A stretch of 64,000 nucleotides of DNA, taken from positions 62,001 through 126,000 of the forward strand of contig NZ_WBSN01000006.1 in NCBI RefSeq assembly GCF_009299475.1. Direction: 5' to 3'. The position numbers and the translations under genes are program-made. Origin of the DNA: Bifidobacterium avesanii. Lineage in GTDB: Bacteria; Actinomycetota; Actinomycetes; Actinomycetales; Bifidobacteriaceae. The notes below the pieces were generated by a model that saw only the letters and a program-made list of their open reading frames with translations, had not been told where the DNA came from and searched no databases. Position 1 is the stretch's first letter. Each line of letters begins with the position of its first letter. Shown here in pieces: positions 43,326 to 52,329 of the stretch.

Positions 43326-44774
43326 ATGGAAAAGCTCAATGTCAACGTCGCCATCGAGCGGGGGCTCACCACTGCCGATGCCGCCAACCGCCCGATCAAG
43401 CTCATCCAGTTCGGCGAAGGCAACTTCCTGCGCGCGTTCGTGGACTGGATCGTCCAGCAGCTCAACAACAACGGCCTGTTCAACGGCAACGTCGCCATCG
43501 TCCAGCCGCTGCCGTTCGGCCGCGTCGCCGAGCTGGAGAAGCAGAACAACCTGTACACCGTCATCCTCGAAGGCCTGAAGAACGGCAGGGAAGTGCAGTC
43601 CCGCGAGGTCATCGACTCCGTGGGCAAGACCGTCGACCCGTATCAGGACTTCGACGCGTACCTCGCGCTCGCGGACGACCCGAACACGCAGATCATCATC
43701 TCCAATACCACCGAGGCCGGCATCGCCCTGTCTGACGAGGACTCCGCCGACGCCAAGCCCGCCAAGAGCTACCCGGGCAAGCTCGCCCAGCTGCTCAAGC
43801 GCCGCTTCGACAAGGGCCTGCCGGGCTTCCTCATCGTGCCGTGCGAGCTCATCGCGGACAACGGCGTCGCCCTGAAGAAGTGCCTCGAGGAAACCGCGGA
43901 GAAGTTCGGCTACGGCGAGGATTTCGTCAAGTGGCTCGACGAGGAGAACACCTTCGTCTCCACCCTCGTGGACCGCATCGTCCCCGGCTTCCCGCGCGAC
44001 AACGCCGAGGCCCTGTGGGACGAGCTCGGCTACCGCGACGACAACATGGTCAAGGCCGAGCCGTTCCTGCTGTGGGCCGTCGCCGGCTCCAAGGAGGCTC
44101 AGGCCAAGGTCGACGAGCTCATCCCCGCCAAGCGGCTCGGCATCGACCTCGTCACCGCCGACGCCGTGCAGCCCTACCGCGAGCGCAAGGTCTACCTGCT
44201 CAACGGCCCGCACACCACCATGGCGCAGGTCGCCCGCCTCGCCGGCTTCACCACCGTGGGCGAGGTGATGAACGACCCGACCATGCGCTCCTTCATCGAA
44301 AAGGAGATGCACGAGGACATCATCCCCGTGCTCACCCTGCCCGAGGACGAGCTCAACGCCTTCGCCGACGCCGTGTGCGAACGCTATTCCAACCCGTTCG
44401 TCAAGCACGCGCTCGACTCCATCGGCCTCAACTCGGTCTCCAAGTTCACCGCGCGCCTCCTGCCGCTCGTCACCGCGAACGTCGAGGCCGGCCGCGGCCT
44501 GCCCAAGCGCATCGTGCTCGCCCTGTCCGCCCTGCTCGCCACCTACGGCGGCCTCGCCGAGCAGCCGGTCAACATCAACGATTCGGACGACGTGGTCGCC
44601 AGGATCCAGGACGCGGCCGCCGACCGCGCCACCTTCGTGACCAACGCGCTGGGCGACGCCTCCCTGTGGGGCTCCGACCTCAACGGCATCGAAGGCCTGA
44701 CCGAGGCCGTCGAAGCCAACGTCGCCGCGATCGAGCAGGACGGCATCCAGCCGCTCATCGACGCGCTGGCGTGA
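43326..44774 (+). CDS. uxaB: Tagaturonate reductase (altronate oxidoreductase)
   Basis: The 482-residue protein belongs to the mannitol dehydrogenase superfamily and looks like UxaB: IQFGEGNFLRAFVDWIVQQL at the nucleotide-binding start, IISNTTEAGI, FLIVPCELIADNG, and the catalytic-type KVYLLNGPHTTMA segment. It reduces tagaturonate, made from galacturonate by UxaC, to altronate using NADH. UxaC and UxaA are not in the window. GAAAGGATCA precedes the ATG. It has its own upstream palindrome and downstream terminator. Confidence 0.9.
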   Translation: MEKLNVNVAIERGLTTADAANRPIKLIQFGEGNFLRAFVDWIVQQLNNNGLFNGNVAIVQPLPFGRVAELEKQNNLYTVILEGLKNGREVQSREVIDSVGKTVDPYQDFDAYLALADDPNTQIIISNTTEAGIALSDEDSADAKPAKSYPGKLAQLLKRRFDKGLPGFLIVPCELIADNGVALKKCLEETAEKFGYGEDFVKWLDEENTFVSTLVDRIVPGFPRDNAEALWDELGYRDDNMVKAEPFLLWAVAGSKEAQAKVDELIPAKRLGIDLVTADAVQPYRERKVYLLNGPHTTMAQVARLAGFTTVGEVMNDPTMRSFIEKEMHEDIIPVLTLPEDELNAFADAVCERYSNPFVKHALDSIGLNSVSKFTARLLPLVTANVEAGRGLPKRIVLALSALLATYGGLAEQPVNINDSDDVVARIQDAAADRATFVTNALGDASLWGSDLNGIEGLTEAVEANVAAIEQDGIQPLIDALA

Positions 44775-44798
44775 CGGCTTCCGTCGATTCGACCGAAC

Positions 44799-44845
44799 GC
44801 GGCGGCCGCCGGGATTGGATTTCCCGGCGGCCGCCGCTTTTTGTT
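44799..44845 (+). terminator. Intrinsic terminator after uxaB
   Basis: A 16-bp perfect stem (44799–44814 with 44822–44837), a 7-base loop, then TTTTTG. The downstream TTGTTGCAT (44841) overlaps the T-run and matches a motif found before the lipoprotein gene at 49527. Confidence 0.9.
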
Positions 44846-44992
44846 GCATGGCGATCATCCCATATGTTGCAGCAGTGTGCAAATGGTGGCAACAAAACCG
44901 TTGTGTGATCACAGCGCGCCGATCATGGTCTATACGCATCGACGTTGATGCGTGGCGTGCATGCCCCATGCACCGCAATGAAGGGAAGAACA

Positions 44993-46306
44993 ATGAAGTA
45001 TCCTCGCCTTGAAACCATGTTGATCAGAACCACGGCCGCTGTCTGCGCGGGCGCTGCCGCATTGTCACTCGCAGCCTGCGGGGCCGGCGGCGGCACCGCC
45101 AACGGACAGCCGGAGGGCGACGTGACGATCGGCATCTCCTTCTGGGGGCCGGATTCGCGCGTGCGCCTGACCCAGCAGGTCATCGACGGATTCGAGAAGG
45201 AGCATCCGAACATCCACGTGGAGGAGCAGTACTCCGACTGGAGCGGCTACTGGGACAAGCTCGCCACGCAGGTCGCGGGCAACAACGCGCCCGACGTGCT
45301 GTCCATCGACGAGATGTACCTGGCCTCCTACGCCTCGCAGGGCATTCTGGCGGACCTGTCCGCCTATTCGGACACCATCGACGTTTCGCAGTTCGACCAG
45401 TCGCTGGTGGACATGGGCAAGATCGACGGCACCTGGTACGGCATCGCAAACTCCCTGCAGGCCTACGCGGTCACGGTGAACAAGGACCTGCTCGCCCAGT
45501 ACGGCTTCGAGCTGCCGGACACCTCCACGTGGACGTGGGACGACTTCAAGGCGTTCGCCAAGGAGGTGTACCGGAAGTCCGACGGCAAGGTGATCGGCGC
45601 GTTCCCGATGCGCAACGCCTACGGCCTGCAGCTGTGGGCCCGCCAGCACGGCGAGAGCCTGTTCGACGGCGACAAGGTGGCCATCTCGCCCGAGCTGCTG
45701 ACCGAGTTCCTCAACATGCCCGCCCAGTGGGCCAAGGAGGGCCTGTACGACTTCAACGTGTGAAGCGAGGACGTGGCGACCACGTCCGACATGAGCAAGT
45801 TCAACACCAAGCAGCAGGCCATGAACATCGGCACGCTGCTCGGCATGAACTCGCTGTCGCAGAAGCTCGGCACGCAGAACCTGTCGCTCGAGCTCATCCC
45901 GAACGACTCCTCCAAGAAGGTCGGCTACTACAAGCCCGGCAACTACTGGACCATCTCGGCCAAGTCCGAGCACCCGAAGGAGGCGGCCATGCTCATCGAC
46001 TACATGCTCAACAACCGCGACGGCGCCAAGATCATGGGACTCGAGCGCGGCATCCCCTCCCCGAACGACGTGCGCCAGTACATGGCCGAGAACACGGACA
46101 GCCTCGACAAGCTCAACTACGAGTTCATCGACAGGTACAAGGAGACGGTGGGCGGCGAGGCCCCGGAGGTCACCCCGAACGGCGCCAGCGCCATCGACAA
46201 CCTGATCGTCCGCTACCAGCAGGACATCGGCTTCGGCAAGATCGCCCCGGCGGACGCGGCCACGGGCTTCATCGCCGAGCTGCAGAAGGCCATCGACGAG
46301 GCCTGA
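44993..46306 (+). pseudogene. ABC sugar-binding lipoprotein interrupted by an in-frame TGA
   Basis: Read through, this gives 437 residues of a family 1 solute-binding protein, with lipobox LSLAAC and then DVTIGISFWGPDSRVRLTQQ. Codon 257 (45761–45763) is TGA. The paralogue at 49527 is also 437 residues and has TGG (Trp) at codon 257, with SE following in both. The reading frame continues intact after the stop to DEA at 46306. A single G-to-A change (TGG to TGA) or a sequencing error would explain it. The first 256 residues lack half of the sugar cleft, so the product is probably non-functional. AAGGGAAGAA precedes the ATG. No permease genes are adjacent. Confidence 0.85.
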
Positions 46307-46331
46307 CGGCGGGGGGGCGACGCTCTCCGCT

Positions 46332-46407
46332 GGCAACGGAACGCGGATTTTCGCGAGGCGTGGACGGCATGACGCCGTTTTCCCGGGAAGGTCCGCGTTC
46401 CGTTGCC
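46332..46407. repeat. 76-bp palindrome, family IV copy 4
   Basis: GGCAACGGAACGCGGA and TCCGCGTTCCGTTGCC are perfect 16-bp arms around a GACGGCATGACGCC centre. It matches the copies at 34326 and 34420 in arm sequence and length, and lies between the broken lipoprotein gene and GH78. Confidence 0.9.
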
Positions 46408-46499
46408 GTGTCCGGCCCGGCCGCCCGGTCTCCCGACATCCGGCAAGACCGACGGAGGAACCGTCCGTCATACGAACCGACAGAGGAAAGGAAACCCAC

Positions 46500-49232
46500 A
46501 TGTCCGTCAATTCAGCTTCCGCATGCGCGGTCGGCCGCCCGTACGGCCTGACCGCCGACGACGCGGAGACGCCGTGGAACGCGTCCCCGAACCCCCGTTT
46601 CGCGTGGATGATGGAGGCGCTGCGGCCCGGAGCCGCGCAGTCGGCGTACGAGATCGCGGTGGAGGACGGCGCGACCGGCGGCGAGGTCTGGCGCTCCGGG
46701 CGCGTGGAGTCCGCGGAGCAGTCGAACGTGCGCTACGCCGGGCCCGCGCTGGAGCACGGCCGCCCGTACGCGTGGCGTGTGCGCGTGTGGGACCGGGACG
46801 GCGTGCCCACCCCGTTCAGCGAGCCGGCGTGGTTCGCCGTGGGGTTGGACGACGGCGAGTGGGACGCCCGGTGGATCGAGTCGGCGCGCGCGGTGGACGC
46901 GGTGGCCCGGTGGGTGCCGGCCAGCGAGGACGGGCGCGGGCCGGCCGGTTACGAGCCGGGCCGGTCGGACACGGGCAACGTGTACTGGCGTGCGCGCCGG
47001 ACCGCGGCGCTGAAGGGGGATCCGGGGGCGGCGCCGGTCGTGCGGGCGCTGGTCTACGTGTGCTGCGCGCACGACTACGAGCTGCGCGTGAACGGCAAGC
47101 GGATCGGCCGCGGGCAGAACTTCGACTATCCGTCCGAGTCCCGGTACCAGGCGTGGGACGCGACCGAGGCCGTGGCGGCCGGGGACGGGACGCTCGCGTT
47201 GGACCTCACCTGCCGCTGGTACGGCGGCGGGCAGGGGCGCTGCCCGGACACCCGGCCGGCGCTGCTGCTGCATGCGGTCGTCTGGCGCGCGGACGGCTCG
47301 CGCGAGGACGTGGTCTCCGACGGCTCGTGGACGGTCGCGCCCGCGCCGTACGGCGGCGACGTGCTGCGCAACGGCGAGGGCGACTTCGTGGAGACCTACG
47401 ACGCGAACGCCGCGTCGGACGGGGACGAGGCGGCGGGCCGGGGCGAGCCCGCGCTGGTGCTGGGCGCGCACCCGTGCCCCGAGATGCCGCACGTCGTCGC
47501 CGAGCTCGGACACGTGACCGACCTGCCCGCCGGCGAACCGCGCCTGACGACGCTGGGAGACGGCACGGTCGTGGCCGATTTCGGGAAAATCGTCACGGGC
47601 CGCTTCTCCGTGGACTTCCCCGCCGTCGCGGGAACGGGCCCGATCCCCGCCATGCCCCCGCTGACCCTGTGGGCCGGCTACGAATTGGACGCCGACGGCC
47701 GCGTGAAGACCGGGGCGGGCGATCCGGCGAACCAAGGCTCGGACCTGCGGTTCGTCGTCACGCCCCCGCGCGACGGGCGCGCATTCACCTACGACGCGTG
47801 GGACACCCTGTGCTTCCGCTACCTCATGGTCCCGCCGGCCGACGGCAAGCCGGCGCTTGCGGTCCGCGCGCGCGTCGTCCACGCGGAGGTGCCCTCCGGC
47901 GGCGAGGCCCGGCTGGAGACCTCCGATCCGACGCTCGACCGCGTGTTCGCGCTCATGGCCTACTCCGCGCTCAACTGCACGACCAACCAGTTCCTCGACA
48001 CGCCCACGCGCGAGCGCGGCCAGTTCCTCGCGGACGGCTTCAACATCAGCCGCGCCGCCATGGCCGGCTGGCGCGAGCGGGCCACCACGGCCAAGGCGAT
48101 CCGCCAGTTCCTCGATTCGCAGACCCGCTGGTGGTCGTCGCGTCCCGAGGACTCCGGCAAGTACAACAGCGTGTACCCGAACGTGGATCTGGGCCGCGAC
48201 ATCCCGGACTTCAGCCTCATGATGCCCCGCTGGGTGCGCGAGTACTACATGCAGACCGGCGATCTGGGCCTGGTGCGCGAGGCCATGCCGTACCTGGAGC
48301 GCACGGCCGACTACCCGCTGCGCGCGATCCCGGCCGACGGTCCGCTCGCCGGCCTGGTCGTGGACATCGACGGCGGCGGCACGGCCCCCAAGGCCCCGTA
48401 TTTCCACGGCATCGTCGACTGGCCCCAGCCCGGCCGGTTCGGCTACGACATGGCGTGCCCGGCCCGCACGGTCATCAACGCGCTCTCCTATCGCGTGCTG
48501 GACGACGTGGCGTGGCTCGCCGGAGCCGTGGGCGACGCGGGATCCGCGGCGAGGCGGCGCGCGCAGGCGGACGCGCTGCGGGAGGCGATGAACGCGAAGC
48601 TCCTCAACGCGGACGGCGTCTACGTGGACGGGCTGATGGCGGACGGCACGCCGAGCGGGCACGCGGGGCAGCACGCGAGCTCGTTCCCGCTGGCGTTCGG
48701 CGTCGCGCCGGACGACGAGGCCGCCCGCGCGCGCCTGGCGGGGCACGTGGCCGCGATGGGCATGAGGCAGGGGCCGATGACCGCCGACGTGCTGGTCAAG
48801 TCGTTGTGCGACAACGGCCGGCGCGACGCCGCGCTGCGGCTGCTCACCAACGCGGACGACTGGGGGTGGGCCGAGCTGCTGCGCGACCGCGACGCCACGT
48901 TCACGTGGGAGCAGTGGCAGTACCCGGCCCCGGGCGGCGACCAGAGCGAATCCCACGGATGGGGCGCGGCGGCCCTGCAGTACGTGGTCGAGCGGATCCT
49001 GGGCGTCGAGGTCGTCTCACCGGGCGCGGCCGTGGTGCGCGTCGACCCGGCCCTGGACGCGTTGGGGCGCATCGACGGCACGGTCGTCACGCAGCGCGGC
49101 CCGGTGCGGGTGCTGGCCGACCGGGGCGCGGGCACGCTGCATGTGGAATTGCCGGCGAACGTGACCGGCGTGGTCGCGCTGCCCGGCGGCGAGGCCACCG
49201 TGACCGGCGGAACACACGACTTCGCGCTGTAA
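46500..49232 (+). CDS. GH78 alpha-L-rhamnosidase
   Basis: The 910-residue enzyme has the bacterial rhamnosidase plan: an N-terminal fibronectin-like domain (NPRFAWMM, YAWRVRVWD), two beta-sandwich domains (YELRVNGKRIG), then an alpha6/alpha6 barrel with FLDTPTRERGQFLADG (D500 to E505 region), and a C-terminal beta domain (SESHGWGAAALQYV). It would release alpha-L-rhamnose from rhamnogalacturonan oligomers or rhamnosides. No signal peptide is seen, so it acts in the cytoplasm. AGGAAAGGA precedes the ATG. It lies between two paralogous sugar-binding lipoprotein genes. Confidence 0.9.
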   Translation: MSVNSASACAVGRPYGLTADDAETPWNASPNPRFAWMMEALRPGAAQSAYEIAVEDGATGGEVWRSGRVESAEQSNVRYAGPALEHGRPYAWRVRVWDRDGVPTPFSEPAWFAVGLDDGEWDARWIESARAVDAVARWVPASEDGRGPAGYEPGRSDTGNVYWRARRTAALKGDPGAAPVVRALVYVCCAHDYELRVNGKRIGRGQNFDYPSESRYQAWDATEAVAAGDGTLALDLTCRWYGGGQGRCPDTRPALLLHAVVWRADGSREDVVSDGSWTVAPAPYGGDVLRNGEGDFVETYDANAASDGDEAAGRGEPALVLGAHPCPEMPHVVAELGHVTDLPAGEPRLTTLGDGTVVADFGKIVTGRFSVDFPAVAGTGPIPAMPPLTLWAGYELDADGRVKTGAGDPANQGSDLRFVVTPPRDGRAFTYDAWDTLCFRYLMVPPADGKPALAVRARVVHAEVPSGGEARLETSDPTLDRVFALMAYSALNCTTNQFLDTPTRERGQFLADGFNISRAAMAGWRERATTAKAIRQFLDSQTRWWSSRPEDSGKYNSVYPNVDLGRDIPDFSLMMPRWVREYYMQTGDLGLVREAMPYLERTADYPLRAIPADGPLAGLVVDIDGGGTAPKAPYFHGIVDWPQPGRFGYDMACPARTVINALSYRVLDDVAWLAGAVGDAGSAARRRAQADALREAMNAKLLNADGVYVDGLMADGTPSGHAGQHASSFPLAFGVAPDDEAARARLAGHVAAMGMRQGPMTADVLVKSLCDNGRRDAALRLLTNADDWGWAELLRDRDATFTWEQWQYPAPGGDQSESHGWGAAALQYVVERILGVEVVSPGAAVVRVDPALDALGRIDGTVVTQRGPVRVLADRGAGTLHVELPANVTGVVALPGGEATVTGGTHDFAL

Positions 49233-49257
49233 CTGATTGGAACCGCGGCTGGAACGA

Positions 49258-49297
49258 TGCGGCGGGTGCATGTACTCACATGCGCCCGCCGCTTTTT
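49258..49297 (+). terminator. Intrinsic terminator after GH78
   Basis: GCGGCGGGTGCATGT pairs with ACATGCGCCCGCCGC with one G–U pair, followed by TTTTTG. Confidence 0.9.
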
Positions 49298-49320
49298 GAT
49301 GGATGATGGCGGCACTCGCT

Positions 49321-49400
49321 ATGCAACAAAAGATGCAACAAGAATTTTAAGAAGAAAATCTATGAAAACGCTGGCAACAAGTCTGGTAATGTGATTCAAT
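49321..49400 (+). promoter_or_regulatory. AT-rich leader with repeated ATGCAACAA
   Basis: ATGCAACAA occurs at 49321 and 49333, and CTGGCAACAAG at about 49371. The complement TTGTTGCAT occurs before the paralogous lipoprotein gene (44841), along with TGGCAACAA near 44888. The stretch is far more AT-rich than its surroundings and probably holds the promoter and regulator sites. Confidence 0.4.
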
Positions 49401-49526
49401 TCACACATAATGATGATCATCCACTTCACATCACGCCCCGCATCGCCGCGGGGCACATCATTCGGGACGGGTTGGCGCCGAGGCCTCCCGTCGCATGAAC
49501 GGCAGCGAAGGAAAGGCGTGGAAACC

Positions 49527-50840
49527 ATGACCAGGAAATTCACGAAGATGATGACGGCGGGCTGCGGCATCGTTGCGGCCCTGTCCATGGCGCTGGGCGG
49601 CTGCGGTGCGTCCGGTGGCAACGGCGGCGCCACGGCCGAACTGAGCAAGGACGACGTGACCCTGCGCGTCAGCTGGTGGGGCGGCGACACCCGTCTCAAG
49701 AAGACCGAAGACGTGATCGCCCAGTTCGAGAAGGAATATCCGAACATCCACGTCGAGCCGGAATATGCGGACATGCATGGATACCTCGACAAGCTGTCCA
49801 CCCAGCTGGCTGGCGGCGAAGCGCCCGACGTGGTGCAGATGGACGTGCCGCGCCTCGCGTCGTTTGCGGCGCAGGGCGTGCTCGCGGATCTGTCCGGCCT
49901 GAAGCAGCTTGACCTGGGGGACATCGACGCCTCCACCGTGAGCACCGGCCAGTATGAGGGCGTGCAGTACGGCGCGCCGATCTCCACCGCCGCCATCGCC
50001 GTGGTCATCAACCGCGACATGCTCGACAAATACGGCGTGCAGATGCCCGACACCTCCAAGTGGACGTGGGACGAGTTCACCGCGTTCCAGCAGGAGATCC
50101 TCAAGAAGTCCAACGGAGAGGTCTACGGAGCCACGCTCATCAAGAACGACATCCTGCTCAACTACTGGGCCCGCCAGCACGGCGAGGAGCTGTACACGGA
50201 CGGCAAGGTGTCGATCAGCGCCGACACGCTTGCGGGCTATCTCGACCAGACCGCCGAATTCGTGAAGCTCGGCATCGTCGGCAACGCCGACCGCTGGTCC
50301 GAATCGGCCGCCGCCAGCTTGGGGCAGACCGATTTCGCCACCGCGAAATCCGCCGTCGCGTTCATCTCGTCCAACCAGATCACCGCGTACTCCGCGTCGC
50401 TCAACACCGAGAACCTCACGCTCGCGCCGGTCCCGTCCGATACGCAGAACGGCTGGGGATACGAACCCACGTCGATGTACTGGTCGGTGACCTCCAAGTC
50501 CGAGCACCCCGCCGAGGCGGCGCTGTTCATCAACTACTTCATCAACAACCAGTCCGCCGGCGACATCCTCGGCACCGAGCGCGGAGTGCCCTCCAACAAG
50601 ACCATCCGCGAGGCCGTGGCCAAGACCGCCGCCGCGCCGGACAAGGAGGCGCTGTCCTTCGTGGACACCTTCGATCCGCTGTGCGGCGACGCGCCGAGGC
50701 TTTCTCCTCCCGGCAGCAGCGACACCAGCGAGGTGCTGGGTCGCTACCAGCAGAAGGTCGTGTTCGGCGACATGTCCGCGGCGGACGCCGCCAAGGCGAT
50801 GATCGAGGAGGTTCAGGCCAACCTCGACGCCGCCAAGTAG
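49527..50840 (+). CDS. ABC sugar-binding lipoprotein (family 1 solute-binding protein)
   Basis: The 437-residue protein has a signal peptide and lipobox (LSMALGGC), then DDVTLRVSWWGGDTRLKKTE, YADMHGYLDKLSTQLAGGEAPDVVQMD, WTWDEFTAFQQEIL and a C-terminal lobe with SKSEHPAEAALFINYFINN. It would capture an oligosaccharide and deliver it to an ABC permease. No permease gene is adjacent. It is the intact paralogue of the broken gene at 44993, at exactly the same length. The neighbours suggest a rhamnogalacturonan- or pectin-derived ligand. The ATG at 49527 follows GAAGGAAAGG. Confidence 0.9.
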   Translation: MTRKFTKMMTAGCGIVAALSMALGGCGASGGNGGATAELSKDDVTLRVSWWGGDTRLKKTEDVIAQFEKEYPNIHVEPEYADMHGYLDKLSTQLAGGEAPDVVQMDVPRLASFAAQGVLADLSGLKQLDLGDIDASTVSTGQYEGVQYGAPISTAAIAVVINRDMLDKYGVQMPDTSKWTWDEFTAFQQEILKKSNGEVYGATLIKNDILLNYWARQHGEELYTDGKVSISADTLAGYLDQTAEFVKLGIVGNADRWSESAAASLGQTDFATAKSAVAFISSNQITAYSASLNTENLTLAPVPSDTQNGWGYEPTSMYWSVTSKSEHPAEAALFINYFINNQSAGDILGTERGVPSNKTIREAVAKTAAAPDKEALSFVDTFDPLCGDAPRLSPPGSSDTSEVLGRYQQKVVFGDMSAADAAKAMIEEVQANLDAAK

Positions 50841-50909
50841 CGCGGACGCGGCAATCCGTGCAACCGGTGGCCGGCGAGTCGCCGCCGGCGCCGGAAGCTG
50901 ATAGAAATG

Positions 50910-50947
50910 TGGCCGGAGCCTGTGCCTTCCTTTCCTGGCTCCGGCCA
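50910..50947. terminator. Hairpin after the lipoprotein gene
   Basis: TGGCCGGAGCC pairs perfectly with GGCTCCGGCCA across 16 bases, 70 bases after the stop. There is no T-run, so it may be a partial terminator or a stabiliser of the lipoprotein message before GH28. Confidence 0.55.
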
Positions 50948-50985
50948 TAACCCATGACCGTCATCTACGTCAACAGGGGGAAACG

Positions 50986-52290
50986 ATGTCGTCATACTGC
51001 AATCCCAAGGATTTCGGCGCCAAGGGCGACGGCGAGACGCTGGACACTGCAGCGCTGCAGGCCGCGATCGACGTGGCCGGCGAGGCGCATTGCGGCGTGG
51101 AGGTGCCGGCCGGAAACTACGTGACCGGCTCGTTGTTCCTGCGCAGCGACATGGAGTTCAAACTCGCCGAGGGCGCCACGCTCGTCGGCAGTTTGGACGA
51201 CGCCGACTACCCGATCGTAGACACCCGCGTCGCCGGCGTGGAGATGCCGTGGCCCGCCGGCGTGCTCAACGCCATCGGCTGCTCCAACGTGACCATCAGC
51301 GGCCCGGGCGGCGTCGACGGCCGCGGCGAGCAGTGGTGGCGCCGCTACTGGGACATGCGCGAGCAGTACGTGAAGCGCGACCTGCGGTGGGCCGTGGACT
51401 ACGACTGCCGCCGTCCGCGCAACGTGCTGGTCTACGACTGCGAACGTGTGACCGTCGACGGCATCTCCAGCCGCCGGTCGGCGTTCTGGAACCTGCACGT
51501 GTGCTATTCACAGGACGTGACGGTGCGCAACGTGACGGTGACGGGCAACCCCCCGCACGTGAGCCCCAGCACGGACGGCATCGACATCGACTCGTGCCGT
51601 CGCGTTCTGGTGGAGGGATGCCACGTGGACTGCAACGACGACAACATCTGCATCAAGTCCGGCCGCGACGCGGACGGCCTGCGCGTGAACCGCCCGTGCG
51701 AGGACGTGGAGATCCGGAACTGCGCGATTCTCAGGGGCGAGGGCGTCACCATTGGCTCGGAGACGAGCGGCGGCATGCGCAACATCCGCATCCACGACGT
51801 CTCGTTCGACGGCACGAACGCCGGCTTCCGCATCAAAAGCGCCACCACGCGCGGCGGCGTGATCGAAGACGTGACGGTGGAGAACCTGCGCATGCGCAAC
51901 GTGGTCAACCCCATCCAGTGGGGTCTCAACTGGAATCCGGCGTACAGCTACTGCGCGGTGCCGCGCGACTGGGACGGCGACATCCCCGACCACTGGCTCA
52001 CGCTCGCCGAATCCGTGCCGCGGAGCAAGGGCATGCCGCTCGTGCGCGGCTTGCGCGTCAGGGACGTCGACGCCGTGTGGGACGGCGGTTCGGCCGGCTA
52101 CGACGCCGGCAACCGCGAAGTGCTCGACCCGTGCGCGTTCGTCGTCGAGGGACTCAAGGAGTCCCCGATCCGCGACGTGGAATTTGAGAACATCTCCATC
52201 CAGTCGCCGCGCTTCGGTTCGATCGCGAATGTGGAGCGTCTGATGATGCGGAACGTCAACGTCGAGGTCACCGGCGCGCAGACCGTGTGA
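50986..52290 (+). CDS. GH28 polygalacturonase-family enzyme
   Basis: The 434-residue beta-helix protein begins NPKDFGAKGDGETLDTAALQ and has the GH28 acids in PSTDGIDIDSC and NDDNICIKSGRDADG, GEGVTIGSETSGG where the usual GHG histidine is replaced by Glu, and GFRIKSA. The RIK substrate-binding motif is intact. No signal peptide is seen. It is only distantly related to the other GH28 at 39671, so they probably cut different linkages or ends. CAGGGGG precedes the ATG. A LacI gene follows 39 bases later. Confidence 0.88.
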   Translation: MSSYCNPKDFGAKGDGETLDTAALQAAIDVAGEAHCGVEVPAGNYVTGSLFLRSDMEFKLAEGATLVGSLDDADYPIVDTRVAGVEMPWPAGVLNAIGCSNVTISGPGGVDGRGEQWWRRYWDMREQYVKRDLRWAVDYDCRRPRNVLVYDCERVTVDGISSRRSAFWNLHVCYSQDVTVRNVTVTGNPPHVSPSTDGIDIDSCRRVLVEGCHVDCNDDNICIKSGRDADGLRVNRPCEDVEIRNCAILRGEGVTIGSETSGGMRNIRIHDVSFDGTNAGFRIKSATTRGGVIEDVTVENLRMRNVVNPIQWGLNWNPAYSYCAVPRDWDGDIPDHWLTLAESVPRSKGMPLVRGLRVRDVDAVWDGGSAGYDAGNREVLDPCAFVVEGLKESPIRDVEFENISIQSPRFGSIANVERLMMRNVNVEVTGAQTV

Positions 52291-52329
52291 CGGCCGTCAT
52301 TCCCGGATCTTGGCCAGTATGTTCGTACA

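Noticed and set aside
45761-45763. Recoding of TGA as Trp or selenocysteine
   Set aside because: TGA ends many clear genes here, no SECIS-like hairpin directly follows, and the paralogue has Trp, so a plain nonsense change is simpler.
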